A stretch of DNA of 64,000 nucleotides from Mucilaginibacter xinganensis (GCA_026225055.1 JAMFSA010000086.1:80765-144764), one strand, 5' to 3'. Positions 34,309 to 43,549 are shown, counted from the first letter of the stretch. The notes: generated from the sequence alone by a model not told the origin. Numbers and translations are program-made.

Positions 34309-35259
34309 TTATTTAGCCAAGCTATGCTGATCTTCTTTTAACAAACCTTCCATTTTCAACCTGTAGCGGGACATTAAATTTGCTTGAAAGTCTTCCGGAT
34401 CGGGTTTGGCGAAGTGTTTGCCGGTTTTCATTACCATTACCTGGCCTTTTATGTTACGTTGTTTCGCAGCTGTTTTTTTGCTCCACCTTTTTGCTGTAAT
34501 GTGCCATAAGCGGTCATCCAGCCAATTGCCGAAACGATTATCAAGCAAGCCCTCAATAAATCTCTTTAGTCTGCATTTTGATACCGGCTTAGCGGTCGAC
34601 AGGCGCATAATATTGTTGGGTAAAAACTGCCTGCTCCAGGCGTTGACTGCAAAAAAATCAACAAAAGCTATATCGCCCTGTAAGGGGATAAGGGTTACTA
34701 TTTCGGTAGCGGTATAGATATTTTGTTCGGCGATCAGCAGGGTTTGTTCATCAATGTAATAATTCATGCAGAAATAGTGTTGCTTGCCTGCAATGTAAGC
34801 CAGCTTTTTAAGCGCATGCATTAATGTACGTGCTATCCATAAGCGGTTTTTGGCAGTGATGATAAACAGATCGATATCAGACTCTTCGTCAGCAAAATTT
34901 TTGGACAAGGAACCCGATACGCCGATACCGCGCACATAAGGGAATTTTATCAGCGCGTTGCAAACCTTTTCGGCTGTTTGCATTAGTTCACCGGCTTTTT
35001 TGTTGCCTTTTATACGGCGCTGCACCAGGTAAACATCATCCTTTAAACTGTAAAATTTTTCAAAACGATAGATATGACGATCATTAACCAAGCTATTCAG
35101 GCTATGGTTAAAGACGTTCATATCACATTTTACCGGGAGGAATAAATAGATTTCGCCCCTGTTCAGCGGGTAGCTGAACAAATCGAAATAAGCCAGCGTA
35201 GCAATTATATTTTCCTCTATTGGCGACAAAATTTTGCTGTTTAATAATGCGTTGATCAA
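34309..35259 (-). CDS. Nucleotidyltransferase-domain protein
   Basis: A 316-residue protein. The N-terminal 90 residues look like a winged-helix-type region. A minimal pol-beta nucleotidyltransferase motif follows: GVSGSLSKNFADEESDIDLFII (G and S of the GS motif, then D-x-D) near residues 112-133. The C-terminal half is helical and basic. The third acidic residue of the active site is not clear by eye. It is expressed from its own ECF-type promoter at 35288, so it belongs to the exopolysaccharide/radical SAM regulon, where it might activate a small building block or act on a protein. Its real substrate is unknown. Confidence 0.75.
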   Translation of the reverse strand: MINALLNSKILSPIEENIIATLAYFDLFSYPLNRGEIYLFLPVKCDMNVFNHSLNSLVNDRHIYRFEKFYSLKDDVYLVQRRIKGNKKAGELMQTAEKVCNALIKFPYVRGIGVSGSLSKNFADEESDIDLFIITAKNRLWIARTLMHALKKLAYIAGKQHYFCMNYYIDEQTLLIAEQNIYTATEIVTLIPLQGDIAFVDFFAVNAWSRQFLPNNIMRLSTAKPVSKCRLKRFIEGLLDNRFGNWLDDRLWHITAKRWSKKTAAKQRNIKGQVMVMKTGKHFAKPDPEDFQANLMSRYRLKMEGLLKEDQHSLAK

Positions 35260-35287
35260 TTTTTTACTGTATTAATTATCTGTAAAC

Positions 35288-35316
35288 AACACGCTGTTAT
35301 CCGGCAATTGGTTGCC
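35288..35316 (-). promoter_or_regulatory. ECF-sigma-type promoter, copy 4 (nucleotidyltransferase gene)
   Basis: On the minus strand GGCAACC (35316-35310), 16-bp spacer, CGTGTT (35293-35288), 28 bp before the ATG at 35259. The -35 lies inside the last codons of the O-antigen ligase gene. Confidence 0.6.
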
Positions 35317-36601
35317 CGGTTGCACATAAATAATTATCACGTAATTCACTGCTATTTACCACCTTACGTTGTGAAAAAGAAAATAAAAAGAAGCTAAAAA
35401 AGAAGCCATAGAAAAATACGCCTTTATCTACATCAAGCACATTTTCCGATATCGATACTATGGCTACCATCAGCATAAAACTGATGAATACCACATCCTT
35501 TTTGCGGATAGCGATCTTGAAACCGTATTGTAATACCAACAGGTAAATTGCCAGTCCCCATACCCCGGTCTTTAGCAAAAAACTGAGGTATTGGTTATGC
35601 GCGTTCAGCTTATTGATGTACGAGCTATAGAGTTTATGGTTAAAATAACTTTCGCCCAACAGCGTAAGCTCTGAGCCTGAACCATGGCCTAATATTGGTT
35701 TCCCTTTAATAAGCTGAACAGCGATTTGCCAGCGTGCCAACCTTGGATCGGGGTTTTGACCAGGATGAAACGCGGATAGATCGGTTTGCAGTTCGGTGAT
35801 ATACCGTTCACGGAAAGTATGGCTATTAAAGATAAACCCAATCAGTACCGCTGAAATAGAAATGGTAACCAGCATAAATCTAAACCGTTTGTGCCCGGTG
35901 AGCAGGTAATACGGCAACACCAGATTTATCATAATAAACAATATAGCCAATATCGACTTTGAGCCTAATTGCACAATCCCAGCTAATAATATAAGGCCGC
36001 AAAGGCCGCAAATTATTTTGAATGCAGGGTTTATTTTATCAGTCATTAACAGGTATAGCAAATACACCAGCGCTATTACCAATTGCATGGATAAATAGGT
36101 GGCGTGCATATCAATCGGTTCGGAAAAATTGTGGTTAGTGAACGCGTACGTAAATATGGATCTGAATGGCAAGCCGTAATGCTTTATGGTGATAAAAGCA
36201 TTGGCATACAGGTATAAAATAGTAACTGTACTGGTAAAGGCAAATATTAGTAACAGTATCGGCCGGTATTTTTTCAGCTCGATGCTGTTGATGCAGAGCA
36301 GTAATGGTAATATTAGTATTACCACATTTCTGCCCCATTCATCAAAGGCCTGCTGTTGGTAAGGCGTGTAAATCGTTGCTATCGCCGATATAAAAAAAAC
36401 AGCCTGTACCGCCAATATTCTTGCTGTAAATATGGGTTTTGCAGCATCCGTTTTAAACTGGATGATGGTGTGTACGCAAAAGCTTACTAATATGATATGG
36501 CTATAAAACCTATCAAACGGCAGACTAATCATCAGCAGTAAAATATGATAAAAGCTGATGCGATTGGAAAGACTATCGCTGCCCGGTAATAATTCTTTCA
36601 T
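35297..36601 (-). CDS. O-antigen ligase / Wzy polymerase family protein
   Basis: A 434-residue inner-membrane protein with about ten to twelve transmembrane helices and a large periplasmic loop near residues 260-340. The Wzy_C-type region contains ARWQIAVQLIKGKPILGHGSG and NAHNQYLSFLLKTGVWGL, typical of O-antigen ligases and polymerases. It would join or polymerise lipid-linked glycan in the periplasm. It is the last gene of the minus-strand set 40292-35297, 9 bp behind a glycosyltransferase gene. Whether it is a ligase or a polymerase cannot be decided; a second polytopic candidate is encoded at 38658-40292. Confidence 0.82.
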   Translation of the reverse strand: MKELLPGSDSLSNRISFYHILLLMISLPFDRFYSHIILVSFCVHTIIQFKTDAAKPIFTARILAVQAVFFISAIATIYTPYQQQAFDEWGRNVVILILPLLLCINSIELKKYRPILLLIFAFTSTVTILYLYANAFITIKHYGLPFRSIFTYAFTNHNFSEPIDMHATYLSMQLVIALVYLLYLLMTDKINPAFKIICGLCGLILLAGIVQLGSKSILAILFIMINLVLPYYLLTGHKRFRFMLVTISISAVLIGFIFNSHTFRERYITELQTDLSAFHPGQNPDPRLARWQIAVQLIKGKPILGHGSGSELTLLGESYFNHKLYSSYINKLNAHNQYLSFLLKTGVWGLAIYLLVLQYGFKIAIRKKDVVFISFMLMVAIVSISENVLDVDKGVFFYGFFFSFFLFSFSQRKVVNSSELRDNYLCATGQPIAG

Positions 36602-36610
36602 AGTTTAATT

Positions 36611-37687
36611 TCATGATGCTATTGCGCTTTGATACGCTTTAAAAGTTTGCAGGGCCGCCTGTTTCCAGGTGTATTTTTGCAGGATTCGCTGGCGCAGACG
36701 TTCATTTACCGGGGCTGTGCTTGCCTTTTCAACCGCAGCTAAAATGCTTTGCGGCGATTCGGGTTCGCAATAAAAGGCATCGTTCTCAAAATATTCGCGC
36801 ACATCGCCCCTATCGCTGATCACTATATTGCAACCCATCAGGGCGGCTTCAATTGAGCTTAGTCCGGTGGTTTCGAACCAGCTGGGCAGTACATGCACTT
36901 TGGCCCGGCGGTAATAATCAACCAGTTCTGATTGCGGCAGGTGACTAACAAAGCTTACATTGTGCGCGGCTATAAGCTTGCACTCCTGGTAATAAGCTAA
37001 TTGGTTAGGCGAATGATCGCCGATAATAATGAGTTTAAAGTGCGTATTATTAAGCGCTCTTATCAAGTTCAATTGATTTTTTATGCCCTCTATTCTCGCC
37101 GCGCAGATCACCAAATGCTCATCCTTTTGCGAAAGGCTGTTATAACGGAACAATGCCTGATCGGTACCATTTGGAACTACCATGTGTTTTACCCTGCAGG
37201 TATAGCCATGCACCACACGCTCATATTCAGAGTTAGAATTAGGTAATATCATGGCGGCCCGTCTTAGTATCTCGTTAATACTGTTACGCTGGCCCTTCCA
37301 CGCGTATGACATGCTAGCCAATTTATCGCCGCCTACCAGGCAGCGCGCCATGGTTTTGATGTATTCCGTTCCGTTGGTGGAGAACAGGCCAAGCAATTTA
37401 CCCCAGCCTTTACGCTGATGCCTATCATATTCACTGTAATCGCACAATATGGTTGATACCACGTATGGCTTGCCCGACTTGCGACTATGATACAGAATAT
37501 CCGCAGGCCTGGTTAAATTAAAAAAGTGCAGCAGGTCGTAATCGGCATAATTGATCTCCTCGTGCGAGAGGCGCACATCGGCTTTTATGCCCATATCAAC
37601 TAAATGGCGTGCAGTTTGCACCGTTTGTATGGTATCACCACCGTAAACAGTGTATAGTGTTGATCGTGTAATAAGCGCTACTTTCAT
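36611..37687 (-). CDS. GT4-type glycosyltransferase
   Basis: A 358-residue GT-B glycosyltransferase. The acceptor-side half begins VALITRSTLYTVYGGDTIQT with the glycine-rich loop of the family. The donor-binding half has CAARIEGIKNQLNLIRAL, LIIIGDHSPN and the E-x7-E-like ETTGLSSIEAALMG. It overlaps the upstream GT2 gene by four bases and precedes the O-antigen ligase gene by 9 bp, so it belongs to the exopolysaccharide operon. The sugars used are unknown. Confidence 0.87.
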   Translation of the reverse strand: MKVALITRSTLYTVYGGDTIQTVQTARHLVDMGIKADVRLSHEEINYADYDLLHFFNLTRPADILYHSRKSGKPYVVSTILCDYSEYDRHQRKGWGKLLGLFSTNGTEYIKTMARCLVGGDKLASMSYAWKGQRNSINEILRRAAMILPNSNSEYERVVHGYTCRVKHMVVPNGTDQALFRYNSLSQKDEHLVICAARIEGIKNQLNLIRALNNTHFKLIIIGDHSPNQLAYYQECKLIAAHNVSFVSHLPQSELVDYYRRAKVHVLPSWFETTGLSSIEAALMGCNIVISDRGDVREYFENDAFYCEPESPQSILAAVEKASTAPVNERLRQRILQKYTWKQAALQTFKAYQSAIAS

Positions 37688-38661
37688 CCCCTTGTTATTA
37701 ATTGTTTTGCCGATGTTATTTTATGGAGCCATGTAAGCAGGCCCGCAGGCAGGTAGCTGATGGTATACAGCAGGTAATTATCAAACCTGAACGGGTGTAT
37801 GCTAATGGCTTTGGCCATGTGCTCGCGTGCTTTTTTAGGCTGATAGTTGTTTAATAAAAACTTTTTACCGCACAACGCATAGTATGCCCCATGCTTTACT
37901 TTGTGCGAATACTGCTCGCGGCATATCTGTTGCAGGCGCAGGCTGTCGCGTTCGGTAATTGTGCGCTTTTTAAGAGCGGTATATTTTATGCTGAGGAATT
38001 TACGTGGCCGCCATTTTTCATCAATGGTGACGGATTCCGGGTTTATCCTGATCTTGATCAGCGCTTCGGGCAGGTTGCAGGCGGGGTGATCCTTTAAAAT
38101 ATGGAGCCATAAAAAATGATCCTCAAACGTGTAGGCATATTCGTTATAACCCCCATAACTGAGCACGGTATCCTTTTTATACATCACACATGAATGGATG
38201 AGCGGGCAAACCGAATATTTAAGTTGCTGTAACTGGCTGTTGCTATAACCGGCGGGTTCCTGGGTAAAAAGGTAGTGGCCTTCAACGTTAATATAATCGG
38301 CTCCCGAGCCTACTGCCTGGTACTCGGGATGGCGCTGCATAAAATCATATTGTACTTGCAGGCGGTTGGGGTAGCACACATCATCAGCATCAAAACGGGC
38401 TATATAATTTGCCCGGGCATGCTGCAACCCATTATTTAAAGCTGATGAAACACCAAGGTTTTGCTGGTGGATAACCACAATGCGCGAATCATTAAACCGG
38501 CTGATCACTTCCAGGGTTTGATCTGTTGAGCCATCGTTAACGATCAATAATTCAAAATCGGTAAACGACTGTGTTAGTACCGACTCAATGGCCTCGCCAA
38601 TATAGTTACCGGCATTATAAGCGGGCATTAAAACTGTTATAGCCGGATTATTTATGCTCAT
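37684..38661 (-). CDS. GT2-type glycosyltransferase
   Basis: A 325-residue inverting-type glycosyltransferase of the GT-A fold. ITVLMPAYNAGNYIGEAIES and LLIVNDGSTD form the nucleotide-binding start, and the metal-binding DxD is in ARFDADDVCYPNR. No transmembrane segment is obvious except weak hydrophobicity at the C-terminus. It overlaps both neighbours by four bases (ATGA type), so it sits in a tightly coupled part of the exopolysaccharide operon. It probably adds one sugar to a lipid-linked repeat unit in the cytoplasm. Confidence 0.88.
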   Translation of the reverse strand: MSINNPAITVLMPAYNAGNYIGEAIESVLTQSFTDFELLIVNDGSTDQTLEVISRFNDSRIVVIHQQNLGVSSALNNGLQHARANYIARFDADDVCYPNRLQVQYDFMQRHPEYQAVGSGADYINVEGHYLFTQEPAGYSNSQLQQLKYSVCPLIHSCVMYKKDTVLSYGGYNEYAYTFEDHFLWLHILKDHPACNLPEALIKIRINPESVTIDEKWRPRKFLSIKYTALKKRTITERDSLRLQQICREQYSHKVKHGAYYALCGKKFLLNNYQPKKAREHMAKAISIHPFRFDNYLLYTISYLPAGLLTWLHKITSAKQLITRG

Positions 38662-40292
38662 GATATTGCAGGTTTAAGCTTGTTGTTTTCGCTGATGTTG
38701 AGGAATAGCATGAGTTCAAAAAATGGGATGATGGATAATTGCTCAAACCAGTAGTCGACAAAAAATACTGCTGCCATTAAAAACAGCAGCGGTATACCAT
38801 AGGTAAGCTGTTGATATCGCGAAGCAAAAAATCCGAAGTAAAGTAAAACGAGTGCTAACAGACCCAACAAACCATACTCTGATGTTATCTGGTCGTACAC
38901 AGAGAACGGACTGTTGGTTAATGAATGATAGCCTGCCCTCCGGCTGAAAAAGTTAAGGTAGAGGTCGAGGTGATTCACTAAAAAATCATGATAGATATAA
39001 ATATATTTTGCCGGATAGCTACCCGAAAAGCCTAATCCAGATGCACGGAAAGCCAGTTTTGATGAAAAATTACCCATGCCTGCACCCATCCATATTTTAC
39101 TTAAATGATGGTGCAAAAAGCCGAAGGTTTGTAAAAGCCCAAGTACCTTGCCCGGTGTTAACGAGTTATAATTATCGTTGCCGGATATAGGTAATACTTG
39201 TTTATGGGTATTTATAAAAGCTGCCAACGGTTCTTGTTCAACGGGCGTTGTAGTAAGGCTTTGGTAAGGTGCTGAATTAATATCAGCCTCGGGGATAATA
39301 AGACGACCATTTTTTGTAACGGGGATAGTTGTAGCAAATACAGGCTTTATTATTCTGTTTTTAGGTATAGATGCATTGCTTGCGCTATCGAGATAGGCCT
39401 GCGCTATTTGCTGTTTCCGTTCATCCGGACTTAGTACATGAGCTGTAACTGGCGTAATTAATGATTGTTGCTCAGGTTTCTCTCCTAAAAAAACGTATTT
39501 CGTGATATGGATAACATACATATTGTTTTCAGGTGAAACCTTAATGCCGAAAACAGCCAGCATAATCACACATGCAGCTATGATACTTTTCTGATCGCGT
39601 GTACTTTTGAAAACGAAGATGGCGGTCAGTATCAGCAATAAAATAATATTCATGAAATTGCTGCAGGTGAGCAGCATTACGGCCATACAAATCAGCACCA
39701 TAAAGGGCTTTTTCTTATCGAGGAAATAAATAGCACCAATGGCATTTAATATGGCGTTGGTATTTGAGGTATCGAAAGTGATGCCTTTAATATAGTCGCC
39801 CGTGCCGATGAAATATTTTTGATAATCGCCCTGGTACTTATATGGGTTTATGGCGTGGATCTCATAAATAATACTGAGCAGGTTAAAGGCCGAGCATAAG
39901 GCATTGATCACAAAAAATATGATTATTGTACGGCTGATAACTTCCGTGTCGTTTTTTTCAACGGATAGTTTAACCTGGTGAACAGCAAGTATGCACGCTA
40001 ACCAAAAACTAATGCCGGTTAACCAAACTATTATATATGAAAGATGGTACTGCCCGCCTACAAGAAAATTAATAGTGGCGATAACGATCATGAGCGGATA
40101 AAAGAGCGGCAGCCTTGAATTTTTAAGGCTGAATCCAAACCTAAAATCGAACTGTAACAGGTAAATGAGCGCGATGGCAGGGATCTTGATGGCCAGCTTT
40201 ACATTCAGGAAAAGCAGCAGAAAAGCCAGCAGTTTCCAGTCCAGCAGTTTACGTAGTTTTTGCATGTAATTATGGCCTGTATCAATCAACAT
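38658..40292 (-). CDS. Polytopic membrane protein, Wzy-like polymerase candidate
   Basis: A 544-residue protein with about ten to twelve transmembrane helices and a long hydrophilic segment near residues 270-390. The topology is that of exopolysaccharide polymerases, but no signature sequence is recognised. The start at 40292 lies 22 bp after the -10 of the ECF-type promoter copy 5; an in-frame ATG at 40265 would shorten it by nine residues. It is the first gene of the operon with GT2, GT4 and O-antigen ligase. Its large periplasmic loop and partner genes suggest chain polymerisation, with the 35297 protein then acting as ligase, or the reverse. Confidence 0.65.
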   Translation of the reverse strand: MLIDTGHNYMQKLRKLLDWKLLAFLLLFLNVKLAIKIPAIALIYLLQFDFRFGFSLKNSRLPLFYPLMIVIATINFLVGGQYHLSYIIVWLTGISFWLACILAVHQVKLSVEKNDTEVISRTIIIFFVINALCSAFNLLSIIYEIHAINPYKYQGDYQKYFIGTGDYIKGITFDTSNTNAILNAIGAIYFLDKKKPFMVLICMAVMLLTCSNFMNIILLLILTAIFVFKSTRDQKSIIAACVIMLAVFGIKVSPENNMYVIHITKYVFLGEKPEQQSLITPVTAHVLSPDERKQQIAQAYLDSASNASIPKNRIIKPVFATTIPVTKNGRLIIPEADINSAPYQSLTTTPVEQEPLAAFINTHKQVLPISGNDNYNSLTPGKVLGLLQTFGFLHHHLSKIWMGAGMGNFSSKLAFRASGLGFSGSYPAKYIYIYHDFLVNHLDLYLNFFSRRAGYHSLTNSPFSVYDQITSEYGLLGLLALVLLYFGFFASRYQQLTYGIPLLFLMAAVFFVDYWFEQLSIIPFFELMLFLNISENNKLKPAIS

Positions 40293-40314
40293 TTTAATGT
40301 TTTATTATACAGGG

Positions 40315-40343
40315 ATTACGCTCCAAAAACGGCAATGGTTGCC
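40315..40343 (-). promoter_or_regulatory. ECF-sigma-type promoter, copy 5 (polymerase-glycosyltransferase operon)
   Basis: On the minus strand GGCAACC (40343-40337), 16-bp spacer, CGTAAT (40320-40315). The spacer end TTTTTGGAG is identical to that of copy 3, giving a 15-bp shared run with its -10. Confidence 0.72.
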
Positions 40344-40371
40344 TAAGCAACAGGCAATAGGCACATATATT

Positions 40372-41784
40372 TTATATATGGAAGAAGCTTTTCAGTTCGT
40401 TACGGTCGTTACGCTTTATCTGCAGGCCTGCAAACAACAGTACAATATAAATGAGGATGGAAAAAACGATTTGGAGCATATAATTGATGGGTACCCGCCT
40501 GATGAAAAAACCACTGGCAACAGCACATAAGGTACAAATGAGCATGGTAAAAAAAATACCTTTTAACTCATCAACTTTGTTTTTTGCCAGGAAGAACAAG
40601 GTTTGCGAAAGGCTTGATATTAAATAGGCCAGCGCTGCCCCCGCATTACCATAAAGCGGGATCAGTATTAAATTAGCGCCTACATTTACGGTTAGTGTAA
40701 TGATGAAGGAATGCAGTATCAGTTTTAATTGCCCTTTTGCGAAGAAAATTGTCCACAAAAAATTATTGAGGTACAAGGTGGGGATGCATAATGACAAAAT
40801 AAAAACGGTAACCACATTTACCGAACCATATTTGCCATGTGTAAGCATGTTAACTACCGGCTCCCAGCTCAGATTAAGGATGAGTACGGTAAAGGCTGCT
40901 ATAATAAGCTCGGCACGGATCAGGAATTTAAGGTTCACGCTGCCCGGATCGGCACTATTAAAATAACGGGTAAAACGAGGGATCAGCAACGGTGCTATAG
41001 CCAGCATGGGTAAGGTTGATATTTCAAAAATCTTGTAGGCAAAGCTGTATTCGGCAAGCTTAACATCCGATACCATAAAACCGATGAACAACCAATCGAA
41101 CCGGGCCAGGGCCGAAGTGATCAGCACCACACCCAATTGCGGCATCGACTCTTTTAATAATGTTTGATAATCCGCTCTATCAAATGTTGCTTTTGTGCGA
41201 TAGCTTGTATTACGGTAAAAAAGATACAATGTATAAATGAGCTCCAAGGCGTCGCCGCTTACAAAGGTGATAATGATGCTATATATACTGAGCGAATGAA
41301 GCAACATCAGCGCCAGCAAAGCAAAAGCACGAATACAGTTTGAAACCACCGACATACGTGCCAGCAGCCTGAATTTTTCCAACCCGCTACATACCTGTTT
41401 AAAAGGCATCGAGAAAAATATGAATAGCTTCCCAGCACCTATCCATAAAATAAGGTTGTACGTGGGCGATGTTTTGAATACTATATATCCCAGCAGTAAC
41501 AGACCATAAAATATCAACCCGGTTAGCAGTACGTGGCCGATATATAGCCGTATTACATGAGGCACATCATCGCCCTGGGCCACTTTTTTTACTGTTAACT
41601 GATCGATACCAAAAGAAAGAATGTTGAATACCGATAGCAATACTGCCAGCGCCAGGTTAATTTGCCCGAAGGAAGATTTTTCCAGCCCGATGGATAAAAT
41701 ATAGAACATTACCGCACCAAAAAACTGGTTAATAACCAACTGTATGGTATTAGCCGATAAGTTTTGCAGTGCGCGTATCTTCAT
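40372..41784 (-). CDS. Wzx-type polysaccharide flippase (MOP superfamily)
   Basis: A 470-residue inner-membrane protein with about 12-14 transmembrane helices. It has the N-terminal oligosaccharide-flippase pattern (ANTIQLVINQFFGAVMFYIL, then SFGQINLALAVL) and the repeated two-bundle layout. It would turn lipid-linked repeat units from the cytoplasmic to the periplasmic face for polymerisation. It directly abuts the upstream GT2 gene (no gap) and is transcribed with it from ECF-type promoter copy 6, while copy 5 drives the next genes. Confidence 0.88.
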   Translation of the reverse strand: MKIRALQNLSANTIQLVINQFFGAVMFYILSIGLEKSSFGQINLALAVLLSVFNILSFGIDQLTVKKVAQGDDVPHVIRLYIGHVLLTGLIFYGLLLLGYIVFKTSPTYNLILWIGAGKLFIFFSMPFKQVCSGLEKFRLLARMSVVSNCIRAFALLALMLLHSLSIYSIIITFVSGDALELIYTLYLFYRNTSYRTKATFDRADYQTLLKESMPQLGVVLITSALARFDWLFIGFMVSDVKLAEYSFAYKIFEISTLPMLAIAPLLIPRFTRYFNSADPGSVNLKFLIRAELIIAAFTVLILNLSWEPVVNMLTHGKYGSVNVVTVFILSLCIPTLYLNNFLWTIFFAKGQLKLILHSFIITLTVNVGANLILIPLYGNAGAALAYLISSLSQTLFFLAKNKVDELKGIFFTMLICTLCAVASGFFIRRVPINYMLQIVFSILIYIVLLFAGLQIKRNDRNELKSFFHI

Positions 41785-42594
41785 TTAGTGCAGGTGGTTC
41801 TGGTATTCTACCAACAGGTTTTCACTGGCATAATAGTTATTTTCCTTTTGTTCTGTTTCCTGTTTAAGGTACTGGTATTTTGCCCTGGTATATTGTGCCA
41901 TAATAGTGGCAATCAGCCATCCGCGCTTACCGTCCAATATCCCCAGCAAAAAAATATAATCTTTCAGAAAGTGGAACAATGGAGCAAGATACAATTTAAC
42001 GGCAGTAGATTTTTTGCCTTCGCGTAAATAGTTGCGGGCATTAAGGCGCGCATAGTACATTGTTTTTGCCCGGTATTGTTCGGGGCTTTTGCCTGAGTAA
42101 TGATGTACCAGGCCGGGCAGTTTTTTAATAATAGCGTCGGCAGGCTTTATCAGGTTTTCATGTACCAATGGCTCACTCCAGCCGGTATAGTTGCGGTTAA
42201 ATAAGCGGATACGATGATCGCGCCCCCAGGTACCAAAGCGTACCTGTTTCACACCAAAATAAGCACGAAAACGAATATCGTAAATAATATTATCAGCTTC
42301 GTACTGTAGGTTTTGAATGGTTGTAATCAGTTCATTATCAGGGATCTCATCCGCATCAAGGCTAAGGATCCAGTTGTGCCGGGCAAGTTCAGCACCATGG
42401 TTTTTATTGGTACCGTAACCATACCACTTTTCCTGGTAAACACGGCAACCGTAATTAAGGGCTATGTCTGTAGTTTCATCCGTACTGCCATTATCCATTA
42501 CAATTACATCATCGGTAATGCGCTTTGCAGCGGCCACGCACCGGCCTATTGTGGCGGCCTCATTCTTGGTAATTATCACAACCGAAACAGTCAT
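41785..42594 (-). CDS. GT2-type glycosyltransferase (WaaE/KdtX-like)
   Basis: A 269-residue GT-A glycosyltransferase. MTVSVVIITKNEAATIGRC and DVIVMDNGSTDETTDIA form the nucleotide-binding part, and the DxD is in LSLDADEIPDNE. A hydrophobic stretch near residues 203-218 (LYLAPLFHFLKDYIFLLG) resembles the C-terminal membrane contact of WaaE-like enzymes. It is the first gene of the unit with the flippase, with an ECF-type promoter 47 bp upstream. It probably adds a sugar to the repeat unit or core. Confidence 0.88.
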   Translation of the reverse strand: MTVSVVIITKNEAATIGRCVAAAKRITDDVIVMDNGSTDETTDIALNYGCRVYQEKWYGYGTNKNHGAELARHNWILSLDADEIPDNELITTIQNLQYEADNIIYDIRFRAYFGVKQVRFGTWGRDHRIRLFNRNYTGWSEPLVHENLIKPADAIIKKLPGLVHHYSGKSPEQYRAKTMYYARLNARNYLREGKKSTAVKLYLAPLFHFLKDYIFLLGILDGKRGWLIATIMAQYTRAKYQYLKQETEQKENNYYASENLLVEYQNHLH

Positions 42595-42640
42595 TTCCTC
42601 AGCTATTAATGCAGGCGATATTCAACGGGCCTGTATTAAT

Positions 42641-42669
42641 ATATCGGTGGCGGAATGAGAAAGGTTGCC
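42641..42669 (-). promoter_or_regulatory. ECF-sigma-type promoter, copy 6 (glycosyltransferase-flippase unit)
   Basis: On the minus strand GGCAACC (42669-42663), 16-bp spacer, CGATAT (42646-42641), 46 bp before the ATG at 42594. Its -10 is the least conserved of the set together with copy 4. Confidence 0.55.
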
Positions 42670-42859
42670 TGAGGAACCAGGATGCATTAGATTTTAATGA
42701 TTTTCAGGATATTTTCCCAGCTGGAAGCTGTGGCAATGCACACCACGAGCGGGACGCTCGCGGCAGCAGTTAGATAGCCATATTTATAAGCCAATTAAGA
42801 CCAATCTCAAATAGCTAATAACCTGATCGATATCATGCTTTAGAACTTACTTTTGGGCC

Positions 42860-43549
42860 ATGCATAAAGAACATCATGTAAATAGTTCGGAAACTATAAG
42901 GGATATAGTTATCGGTATGTCTGACGGGTTAACCGTACCCTTTGCGCTTGCCGCCGGATTGAGCGGGGCGGTAAACGCCTCCGGAATTGTGGTAACTGCC
43001 GGTTTAGCCGAAATAGTTGCAGGCTCAATTGCCATGGGGCTCGGCGGTTTTTTAGCGGGCCGTACCGATGAGGACCATTACAACTCGGAACTTAAACGGG
43101 AATATGAGGAAGTTGAACGTGTACCGCAACAGGAAAAACAGGAAGTAATGGAAGTATTTGCTGACTTTGGGTTATCCCTGCAATTACAGCAGGAAATAGC
43201 TGATGAGCTGGAAAAGGACAAGGATAAATGGGTTGATTTTATGATGAAATATGAACTCGGCCTTGATAAACCCGACCCCAACCGTGCCACACGGAGTGCT
43301 GTTACCATTGGCATATCCTACATTATTGGCGGCATAATACCGCTATCGCCCTATTTCTTTATACATGATACGCAACAGGCGCTGCTTTTCTCATGCGGTA
43401 TTACTTTGCTGGCCTTATTTATATTCGGGTACTTTAAAAGTAAGTTAACGGGGCAATCGCCTGTTAGTGGAGGTATAAAGGTTGTGGTAATAGGTGCTTT
43501 GGCAGCAGGCGCGGCTTTTATATTGGCCAGGCTGATCAATAGCCATTGA
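42860..43549 (+). CDS. VIT1/CCC1 family metal transporter
   Basis: A 229-residue inner-membrane protein. The first transmembrane part has DIVIGMSDGLTVPFALAAGL and IVAGSIAMGLGGFLAGRTDEDHY, signatures of the vacuolar iron transporter family. A long acidic helical region rich in E and K follows (about residues 75-135), which in this family holds metal-binding residues, then three more transmembrane helices. It may export iron or manganese from the cytoplasm. It stands alone, outside the exopolysaccharide regulon. Confidence 0.9.
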   Translation: MHKEHHVNSSETIRDIVIGMSDGLTVPFALAAGLSGAVNASGIVVTAGLAEIVAGSIAMGLGGFLAGRTDEDHYNSELKREYEEVERVPQQEKQEVMEVFADFGLSLQLQQEIADELEKDKDKWVDFMMKYELGLDKPDPNRATRSAVTIGISYIIGGIIPLSPYFFIHDTQQALLFSCGITLLALFIFGYFKSKLTGQSPVSGGIKVVVIGALAAGAAFILARLINSH

